The notes below the pieces were generated by a model that did no database searches, was not told the origin of the DNA, and saw only the letters and a program-made list of their open reading frames with translations. This document shows positions 56,067-64,000 of a DNA stretch of 64,000 bases, piece after piece. Position 1 is the first letter of the stretch, and each line of letters begins with the position of its first letter. Position numbers and translations under genes: made by a program. Source of the stretch: Bufo bufo (Eukaryota; Chordata; Amphibia; Anura; Bufonidae); contig NC_053392.1 in NCBI RefSeq assembly GCF_905171765.1, positions 339,729,010 to 339,793,009 on the forward strand, given 5' to 3'.

Positions 56067-56849
56067 AGGGACACTGACAGGCCAAATCAGCATATATAGT
56101 TAGATATATGACATTACAGGTCTTATACAGTCTTTTAAAAGCATATAAGTATCCCCCCTGTCCACCTTATAAAGAGCGAAATATAAAGTTTTATAACCTG
56201 CTTGTCCGGTCAGCAATCTGCCCAAGGGGCGGCGTTTCATGTGAAAATGCGCCCAGCCAGCCTTCCCAACTGCCGTTCTGAAGCCCCGCCCAGCTCATCA
56301 ATATTCACTTCGCTGGGCGGCGGCTAGAACTCTCCCCAGTCCCGATCCTGCGCATGGGCAATTCAATTGTCTATAATTAACCCCTTTGACGATGTGAGTG
56401 AGCAGCGCTCTGAAGCGCTGCTCTGAACAGTGCATGGCTGAGGCTGCAGCTGCCTCGAAGACGCAGGCAGGCTGTGTGTGTACGCAGGCGCGATCTAACC
56501 ACGGCGGGGCGCAGGCGCAGAAGATTGGGCATGAACGATGCCCGGACAATTGAATTGCCCATGCGCAGGATCGGGACTGGGGAGAGTTCTAGCCGCCGCC
56601 CAGCGAAGTGAATATTGATGAGCTGGGCGGGGCTTCAGAACGGCAGTTGGGAAGGCTGGCTGGGCGCATTTTCACATGAAACGCCGCCCCTTGGGCAGAT
56701 TGCTGACCGGACAAGCAGGTTATAAAACTTTATATTTCGCTCTTTATAAGGTGGACAGGGGGGATACTTATATGCTTTTAAAAGACTGTATAAGACCTGT
56801 AATGTCATATATCTAACTATATATGCTGATTTGGCCTGTCAGTGTCCCT
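56067..56849. mobile_element. TTAA-flanked foldback with 305-bp arms
   Basis: TTAA occurs at 56063-56066 and 56850-56853. The left arm 56067-56371 (AGGGACACTGACAGGCC...) and right arm 56545-56849 have the same length (305 bp) and, by eye, read as exact reverse complements throughout, around a 173-bp centre. TTAA with AGGG ends fits a Kolobok-type MITE (inference; piggyBac is the alternative). No coding content. Identical arms argue for recent transposition or ongoing arm correction. Confidence 0.88.
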
Positions 56850-56853
56850 TTAA

Positions 56854-57969
56854 GCATTACATGGTGGCCATTGAAATCAAGATGCCAGCATGAAACATAG
56901 AGATCTATGCAGCGGCTCTTCATTCTGGCAAAAAAAAAAAGGGGGCTCCTGAACAGAAAAACATGCATTAAATGGTGAGTCCTTCATTTGGATGGCTGCC
57001 ATATAATGTAACACTATCCTGAAGAGGTTGCTGAAAGGGAACTATGTGGCTGGGCATGGTCTTCCCCGGTGGTAGCAGCTGGACCCTTGAGGAGAGAGAC
57101 AAGCTGGACATGCAGTAATCAACCAGCTTCATTTTAAAAGGGGAGTTGTATGATCATGATTAAAAAAAAGGGGGGCTAACGCTAGGTTCACATCTGTGTA
57201 AAGTCCCGCAGGCTGTTCTGGCAGAGGAACAGCCTGCCACCGTATCTGATATAGCTGGGTAATCCCACTTTACTATAATGGGATCTGACGGTTTGCAGCA
57301 TCAATGGTGGCTTTCGGCCAGACAAAAAGTACTGCATGCACAACTTTTTGTCCGGCAAAAACCAGCATTTCTGAACGCAGGTGTTAATGTACCCCATTAA
57401 GCAACCTCTTTAGGGTGATTTCACACATAGTTTAAAAGGGTTGTTCCATCTCGCAGTTATCACTGAACTCCCGGAGTTAAGGAAGCAGCATATCTTGTTC
57501 TGCTACGCTGCTTGTGAAGTTCCCATTCACTACAATGGGATATACAGAAACTGCTCGCCTGTTTTCGTGGATCCAGCCAGGCCTAGGGTAGGCACTTATC
57601 CCTATCTAGCTGTGGAAACGGAAAGATGGGACAACCCCTTTAAAAGAAAAAAAAGACTGCAGAATTGAATATAGAAGGAAGGAGAGGTATAAATCCTTTA
57701 TATTTCTCTTTTAAATTCACTTCTTGCTGTGACTTAAAAACTGCAATGTTTAAAAGAAACAAACTGCGAATCCACCCTTTGACATCTGTGACAAGACAGT
57801 CAGTGTTTCATCCATTGAGATGTTTGTGAAGGGTCTGTTATTGGTCCGTGTGTCTGTTTTATGCCCTTGAGAGTCATCCATATTCCACATGCACTTCTAG
57901 GCTGAAAAAGTGATTTCCAGAGTATCTTTGTGTCAGTGGTTTTCATGGGCACATCTACTTCAATGGGTG
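56854..57969. other. No gene seen; MITE fragments
   Basis: Pieces at about 57180-57400 (GCTAGGTTCACATCTGTG ... AACGCAGGTGTTAATG) and 57790-57969, the latter related to 12838-13110. Nothing coding. Confidence 0.5.
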
Positions 57970-58273
57970 CAAGTGGCGTAGCTAGAAATGACTGGGCCCC
58001 ACAGCAAATTTTTGAATGGGGCCCCCCTCCCCCAGTAATTTTTTTGTAACCCCTTCCTTTCATGCTGCCCCCATTCCTGTGGCTAGTAAAGATCGCTCTC
58101 TCAGACCAGGCCCGGCAGCTGTTCCATCCGTCTATACTGTCACTGTATATCATTTTATTGTGTAATACTGTTGAGGGGGGCCCTGACAAAATCTTTTAGT
58201 CCTCCTCCTCCTGGATGGGCCCCTTCTGTGTCAGGGCCCCAAAGTAGCCGCTTCCCCTATAGCTACGCCTCTA
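57970..58273. mobile_element. hAT MITE with exact 8-bp duplication
   Basis: AATGGGTG is repeated exactly at 57962-57969 and 58274-58281. Ends CAAGTGGCGTAGCTAG / TATAGCTACGCCTCTA are an imperfect inverted pair, and GGGCCCC words recur on both sides. The exact duplication supports hAT transposition. Confidence 0.82.
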
Positions 58274-58379
58274 AATGGGTGTGTTTGCTGCATCATCAAC
58301 CAAAGATGTGAAATCAGTGGATACATGTGCCGTGGCTGGAGAACAGTGACAGCACACCTCTGCAATTTAGGCTACATGC

Positions 58380-58691
58380 ACACGACCGTGCCGTTTTTTG
58401 CGGTCTGCAAACCGCGGATCCGCAAAAAAAACGGAAGCCGCCCATGTGCCTTCCACAATTTGCAGAAGGGGCGGCCCATTGTAGACATGCCTATTCTTGT
58501 CCGCAAAACGGACAAGAATAGGACATGTTATATTTTTTTTGCGGGGCCTCGGAACGGAGCAACGGATGCGGACAGCACATGGAGTGCTGTCCGCATCTTT
58601 TGCGCCCCTATTGAAGTGAATGGGTCCGCATCTGAGCCGCAAAAACTGCGGCTCGGATGCTTACCCGAAAAACGGTTGTGTGCATGAGGCC
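58380..58691. mobile_element. Foldback MITE, TTA duplication
   Basis: Ends GGCTACATGCACACGACCG / GGTTGTGTGCATGAGGCC, TTA at 58377-58379 and 58692-58694. Internal hairpin CTATTCTTGTCCGCAAAACG and its complement. Confidence 0.78.
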
Positions 58692-59109
58692 TTACTGACA
58701 TGTAGACTCCTGTAGAAACTGCATCTCCAAACATTAGCTGAAAATGTAAGACTTTTTTCTTTCTGTAGTGGCATTTTTTGTCTTTTATATTAGAAAAATG
58801 CAGCGTGTTGAAGCAGTCAGGCATTTTTTCACAATTTACACATTTGCTAACACATTAGCACCATTAAAAAAACACATATGAAATGCAAAAAAAATGCATG
58901 TAGTTTTTATGACTTTTTTAGCAGACAAAATTTTTAAAAAAATTCATGTGTGAAAGGGGCTCTAAGCTTTTTAGGATTGTAGACGACAACGGTAGAACCC
59001 AAAGAAATCAGAAACGGAGAACATGCAGATGACGCTTTGGTCAGGCTTGAATGAATGCTCTACTGTGTGAATTTTTCTATAAGAATAGAAGGTAAAAATA
59101 TTAATATAC

Positions 59110-59440
59110 AGTATGTTTATTTATTGAGCCAACATCCACTTCAAATAACAAGAAAGATGATTGGGACGTGTGATCTTTAGCAAAAGGAAGAATTAAGAGG
59201 ACTGGGTGGGCGGTCACAGCGCAAGCGTGTCTCTTGTGACAGGTACATTCTCCTATGAGCCGTGCAGAACAGAGATTATTTTTGTATTGCTGAATTTTCA
59301 TGCAGATCAGGCTTTTCATGTGATTCCCTCCTGATATGTCTGCGTGCACTCGGCAATCCTATTGGAGCTGCTTGTTTGTAATTAACTGCAGCTCTCTCTG
59401 TCCTTGCATAATAACTCTATATGACAGCAGAAGTATGTGA
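59110..59440. other. Candidate conserved noncoding element
   Basis: Repeat-free stretch with words such as GCTTGTTTGTAATTAACTGC and CATGCAGATCAGGC. Suggested only by texture and by lack of repeat ends. Confidence 0.25.
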
Positions 59441-59885
59441 CCTGGAAATGTGTTACCTTAAGCCTTGGTGAATGAACAAGAATTCATAAGCCCGTCAAGC
59501 TTCAGTGCTGCTAATAAAAATATCGACAATACAAGCCTCATGCTATTTCATAAAGGGCAACTGAAGTAAATATGCTAGCCGTGCAAAATGTCCATCCTAA
59601 ATTTTAAAAAAAATATGTTGCATGGACAAAGAGCAACTCCACTGCAGATTTTATGTGTACATGAAGGACAAATGAAATGCCCAGAAAACAGCTTTAGGGC
59701 AGCCAATAAATTATACATTAATAAAAACCAAAAAAGGGGTTTTCTGAGATCTTCATATTGATAGGTCATCAGTATCTGATCGGTGGGGGTCTGACTCCCA
59801 GCACCCCTGCTGATCAGCTGTTTGAAGAAATTGCGGTACCCTGGTAGGCACTGCGGCCTCTTCCTAGTCCAATGACGTCACATTC

Positions 59886-60350
59886 ATCAGTCACATGGTA
59901 CCACTGGTTCCTCCGACCAAGCTGTTAAGGTCCCTGACATGAAGACTAGAGGAGTCAGGCTACCATAGATTATGCCACCCCACAACATAATCCCATAAGT
60001 AGGACCGGCGTGACGTTGTTTTGGTAAGGTCACTTCATGGTGTTTCCCACATGGTCTCCATACCAATCTCCTACTGTCATTGCTTCTGAGACAAAAACGG
60101 GACTCATCGCAGAAGAGGATAGACCTCCATTCCAACCTCCATTGCCATCTTGTTGTGCACCATGATAGTTTGAGAGCAGTGGCGTGAGGTCAATGGAATA
60201 TGTGTAGCTGGACATCTGACTCGTAGCCCAATGCCATGCAAATGCCTACTGATTGTTTGTGTAGACACTGCCCTAGGCATGGGATGTGACGTCCAATTTC
60301 ACTTGCAGTACAGAATAGATCACTATGTGCCATTCTTCTAATAGACAAGT
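59886..60350 (-). pseudogene. Tc1-like transposase relic
   Basis: Minus-strand translation shows HLSIRRMAHSDLFCTASEIG (DNA-binding region) near 60350. In another frame (59887-60135) follow MEWRSILFCDESRFCLRSND, VWRPCGKHHE and YGIMLWGGI. The CDESRF and WGGI boxes are those around the first and second catalytic positions of Tc1 transposases. The C-terminal DLNPIE part is not seen to the left. Frameshifts near 60135 and truncation make it inactive. Confidence 0.82.
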
Positions 60351-60358
60351 GGTGTTAA

Positions 60359-61075
60359 AGGGGTTGTCTGAGTTATTTTTTTGTTCTTTGTATGTTTCTA
60401 ACTAGGCAAATGTAAGGACTTTACAATTCACTTACTTTATCTCCAATTGCTCCTTTCTCAGGTTTCACTGATGGTCACATGACCTGTGGTGTCAGCTTCT
60501 CTCCCTGCTCTGATGATGTTTGTGCACAAGCCTGAGAGAGCAGATATGAGCCTGTACAGGAGACCTCACTGTGCTGGCCACGCCCCCTGTACTGCAGGCT
60601 GCTGCTTATTGCTCTCTCCCTGGATTCTTGAGGGAAAATAATAACCCCTTCAGTCGCACAGACTCAGGGCTGAAGGCTTTACTGAGTAGCTGCAGGCAGT
60701 GAGGAGATAAAGGGCACAGGAGCTGACAGAGGAGTTCTGCAGAGCATTGCACAAGAACAGGTAGGAGGAAGATCCTGTGTGTATCAGCAGTGTCCTTGTA
60801 CAGCTGGGACTTGTAGTCCTATAAAGAAAACATGCTGCCGAGTCTCCCAGCAGGCAGACATGTCACTCAGGGCAGCACTTGTATTCACTCCCTTTGCAGA
60901 GCAGGGGGAGGGGCAGAGATAGTTGTTATTGCAGGTAAACAAAGAGCCAGAAGAGAACCAGGGAAATGAGGAAATATATATTTGTTTTGCCTAAAACTTG
61001 CTTAGCTTAGTTAAATATTGCTGCCCATCAGATTTACAGTGCTCTATATTTTTTTTCATAACTCGGACAACCCCT
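60359..61075. mobile_element. TTAA-flanked foldback-ended element, 717 bp
   Basis: Ends AGGGGTTGTCTGAGTTATTT / ATAACTCGGACAACCCCT, TTAA at 60355-60358 and 61076-61079. Unlike the shorter TTAA elements, only the ends are inverted; the interior is largely unique. It lies immediately beside the Tc1 relic. Confidence 0.75.
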
Positions 61076-61184
61076 TTAAGGAGGCATCATACAATCATCC
61101 CATAGGACTTGATCCAATTTTTGAAGTTTCATGTGCCTAAAAAACTTTGCTTTCAATCTGGGTTATATGCCCCAGCAACAAATC

Positions 61185-61465
61185 CCAGCCGCTCCCATTT
61201 GAATCGCGCAATCCTTCCCTCTTCACCTTCTCTCCACCCCCCTACGCTCCCAACGTGCTCCAGCCAGCACTTAAAATCTTGTGTAGGCAAACGTCACAGC
61301 TCCCACCAGCAAACAGAAATCTTGCAAACAGAGTGGAGATGTGCACCTAAGATGTGCACGAGATTTCAAGTGCTGGCTGGAGCACGTTCGAAGCGTAGCG
61401 GGGTGGAGAGAAGGTGAAGAGGGAAGGAGCGTTGCGCGATTCAAATGGGAGCAGCTGGGCACCAT
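61185..61465. repeat. Inverted repeat, about 100-bp arms
   Basis: CCCAGCCGCTCCCATTTGAA and its partner near 61441-61462 start arms that pair through CTTCACCTTCTCTCCACC and GTGCTCCAGCCAGCACTT. No family recognised. Confidence 0.65.
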
Positions 61466-61539
61466 TGCCCTTTGGGCTCCTTTATGCTGATTTGGTTATT
61501 GGTATAAAGATCTTGTTTCAGGGGCAAAAAAGCACATAA

Positions 61540-61833
61540 GGCTACGTCTACACGACGACATTTGTCCCGCGACAATTTTTATAATGGCAGTCTATGGTGT
61601 CGCACTGCAACATGCTGCGACTGCGATGCAAGTCGCAGAAAATCCATTCGAGATGGATTCTTCTGCGACTTGAGTCGCAGTCGTAGCATGTTGCATGTTG
61701 CAGTGCGACACCATAGACTGCCATTATAAAAATTGTCGCGCGACATTAGTGCAACAAAATGTTGCGCTACAAATGTTGCAGTGTAGTTGTGCCCTATCTG
61801 TCGCGCGACAAATGTCGTCGTGTAGACGTAGCC
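61540..61833. mobile_element. Foldback MITE of a different end type
   Basis: Ends GGCTACGTCTACACGACGAC / GTCGTCGTGTAGACGTAGCC are perfectly paired over 20 bp. Internal arms cover CATAGACTGCCATTATAAAA. ATA lies just outside both AGGC/GCCT ends. Confidence 0.78.
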
Positions 61834-62822
61834 TATAGGTATGTCTGGGATAGGGTGTATGTGGGAAGAGGTTGTGATAGACTCCCTATAAATAAAACTA
61901 TAGCAATATACAATATTATAACCAAGCTGATATCTAACCAAAACCTGTGGAGTCTCTAGAAGACGGGGTAGATCCAGCCTGGCATAGTGTTCTAATAATG
62001 ATGAACAGCCAAACCTTCTCTGTTCTTCTCAATGTCCTGGATAATAGATGCCGCAGATGCATTTTCTGTGCTGTGACAGGGAGCTTTCATTCCTCCTTCC
62101 TACAAATGCCTTTTATGTGTGGAACAGCTGGGTTTGGGATTCCTCTAATGCGCAATATAGGTTCTGGCTCTGCCCCAAAATATTGTTATGCAGTCACACG
62201 TACAGTGGATGGTAAACTGTCTTCCAGATGTGGTGCTAGTGAACACCAAATGTGGTGCTGTGTGCAGGCGGCTCCAATAGCTTGTGTACAAGGCGAGAGA
62301 TCCTTGTAAGGAAGTATATAATACAATATTATGGCCATGAAGAAATACATTGCTGCTTTCTTCAACCCACTTCATTCCGTTTTATAATGCCGTGACCATG
62401 ACAACATGAACTGATCGCTCCACAGCTGATTCTTTTTTGGATAGAATATTTATTATATTTGCTACAATATGAATAGATATTGTTAATAATTCTATCATCT
62501 TTGATCATACAGGGAGCCAGAAATACAGCATTTGTTGGATCTGATGCATACCACACAAGATGATATTTACAGGCACAATGAAAATCACTATGGAAATATT
62601 TATAGAAAAAAAACTCCACAGAAGAGTTGCCAGGTAGCGCCCTCTACTGGGGACAGTCAGTAAGTCACTCTTTTGGGAAAGGCAAAAGTACAATACATTG
62701 TGATCCAGATTTAGTTTAAGCGTTTTAACATTTTCAGTCACATGTTTAGCACATGTTTAACTCCTTAAAAACTCGTCTATTATCGAACTAATCCATTCCT
62801 TCATATTTCCAGTATTCAATAA
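61834..62822. other. No gene seen
   Basis: No repeat ends and no ORF with homology. Confidence 0.5.
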
Positions 62823-62996
62823 GGCTATGGCCACATGGTCAGGTTTCTGCAGGCGGTTTTGGATGCCAAAATCAGGAGTGGATCCTAAAAGGAGACAAAG
62901 TATAAGGGACAAATACAGCTTCTCTTCTTTTTCAAATTCACGCCTGGCTTTGGCTTTCAAAACTGCATGCAGAAACCTCACCATGTTTCTGTACCC
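62823..62996. mobile_element. Foldback MITE, TAA duplication
   Basis: Ends GGCTATGGCCACATGGTCA and ACCATGTTTCTGTACCC, TAA at 62820-62822 and 62997-62999. Related to 20845-20988 but with a more diverged right end. Confidence 0.65.
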
Positions 62997-63024
62997 TAAT
63001 TCTCCAGTAGTCAACCTTCATAAC

Positions 63025-63873
63025 CACAGTGCCTTGCAAATGTAGGTCACTTAATAGTGTTTTTTTCTGTTTTGTCACATTACAACCTGGAATTAAAATG
63101 GATTTTATGTAATGGACCTGACAAAATAGTCTAAATTGTTACAATGGAATGAAAAAAAAATGCAAAAACAGACTCCCCAAATACATGGAAGAAGGTTCTC
63201 AGGTCAGATAAGGCCATCACAGGAAACGCTATGTGTTGTGCAAACTGAACACTTCCCATCACTTCAAGAACACTATTCTCATAGTGAAGCCCAAGGGTGG
63301 AAGCATTTTGCTGTGTGGATGATTTTTATCATCAGGAACTGGAAATCTGATCTGATGTAAGTAAAGATAGATGGCTGGAAATACAGGGCAATTCTTGAGA
63401 AAGTGTCTGCCAGAGATTTGAGAATGGGGCGGAGGTCCACCTACCAGCAGAACAACGCCCCTAAAGCTAGACGGGGCGTGATTTAAGGGGAAACCGTTAA
63501 ATGTCTTGGAATGACCTAGTGAAAGCCCAGACCTGAATCCAACAGAGAATCGGTGGCATGTCTTGAAGACTGCTGTACACCAGTGCAACCTGTTTAACTT
63601 GAAAGAGTTGGAGCAATCCCTGGGCTAGATGTCCTAAGCTCATAGTGACAACCCGCAAGATTGCTGTAAAAGATGGCTCAAAATATGGACAATCAGGGGG
63701 TGAATGCAAAGTTCTCTGGGGCGTTTTTTGCCTTGTCTTTTGCATCTTCAAATTGGTAGACATCTTGTGCATATCAAATGTTACAAACCTCTCAATTCCA
63801 TTTTAATTCCAGGTTGTAGTGCAATTAAACAGGAAAACCTCTCAGAGGGTCAGTACAGTTGCAAGGCACTGTA
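63025..63873 (+). pseudogene. Tc1-like transposon relic with both ends
   Basis: Outer ends CAGTGCCTTGCAAATGTA and ACAGTTGCAAGGCACTG are inverted and match the well-known Tc1-type ends of fish and frogs. Between them, plus-strand translation in shifting frames gives WKSDLM, ILEKVSARDLRMGRRSTYQQ (the QxNAP region before the second catalytic aspartate) and NLKELE-like NLKELEQS pieces, with a PDLNPTENRW-type stretch near 63530-63555. The N-terminal DNA-binding region is deleted (only about 850 bp instead of roughly 1.6 kb). Stops and frameshifts show it is dead. Confidence 0.82.
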
Positions 63874-63911
63874 TATGGTGCCTTGTTTAGGGGGAAACGG
63901 TGTACGTTTTA

Positions 63912-64000
63912 GGGTCCATTCACACATCCGCGTGTGTTTTGCGGATCCGCAAAACACGGTCACCGGCAATGTGCGTTCCGCATTTGGCGGACCGCACATC
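63912..64000. mobile_element. MITE, left end, cut by the window edge
   Basis: Begins GGGTCCATTCACACATCCGC after TTTTA and continues with the TTTGCGGATCCGCAAAACAC palindrome. The right half lies beyond the window. Confidence 0.65.

Noticed and set aside
1..64000. tRNA or rRNA genes
   Set aside because: I saw no cloverleaf-compatible A/B box pair or rRNA core words by eye. A covariance-model scan would be decisive.

Overview
The window looks like nuclear DNA of a frog or toad (inference). It is dominated by DNA-transposon foldback elements whose ends read like TTCACAC...GTGTGAA and are often flanked by a 3-bp TAA/TTA duplication. It also holds TTAA-flanked AGGG-ended foldbacks, hAT-like elements, Tc1 relics, a DIRS retrotransposon and an L1/Tx1-type LINE. 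I see no bacterial, plasmid or viral gene set.

The one host gene I can identify is REV3L, the catalytic subunit of DNA polymerase zeta. Its first coding exon lies on the minus strand at 44855-44993, ends in a clean GTAAGA splice donor, and sits beside a CpG-rich, CRE-containing stretch that is its likely promoter (about 44994-45660). REV3L is transcribed leftwards. I recognise no exon 2 in the window, so I infer that most or all of 1-44854 is intron 1. That would put the LINE antisense and the DIRS element sense within the intron.

Left part (1-31 kb): a 5'-cut LINE ORF2 (1-2730) with its 3' tail, then a dense field of nested foldback elements. A Tc1 relic lies at 16.7 kb, and a hAT-like element with an exact 8-bp target duplication (27413-29160) carries a 35-bp minisatellite. 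Two short stretches (14.8-15.2 kb and 26.4-26.6 kb) look unlike repeats and could be conserved noncoding elements.

Middle (31-45 kb): a nearly complete DIRS element (31.09-37.05 kb, minus strand) with 104-bp inverted terminal repeats and an internal complementary region. Its gag, RT/RNase H and tyrosine recombinase reading frames are recognisable, but they are broken by frameshifts and by a 745-bp foldback insertion. REV3L exon 1 follows.

Right part (45-64 kb): directly upstream of the REV3L promoter lies a 4.3-kb satellite. It starts with about 45 copies of a 39-bp unit that keeps both strands open as spurious 585- and 553-residue ORFs, and passes into diverged 40-42-bp units. Further right are a second hAT-like element with a G-rich 27-bp minisatellite, a TTAA-flanked foldback with two apparently identical 305-bp arms (56067-56849), more foldbacks, Tc1 relics at 59.9 and 63.0 kb, and two more candidate conserved noncoding stretches.

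I found no clear undescribed gene system. The most notable items are the REV3L promoter with its adjoining dual-strand-open satellite, the minisatellites carried inside hAT-like elements, and the readable insertion history of the nested elements.
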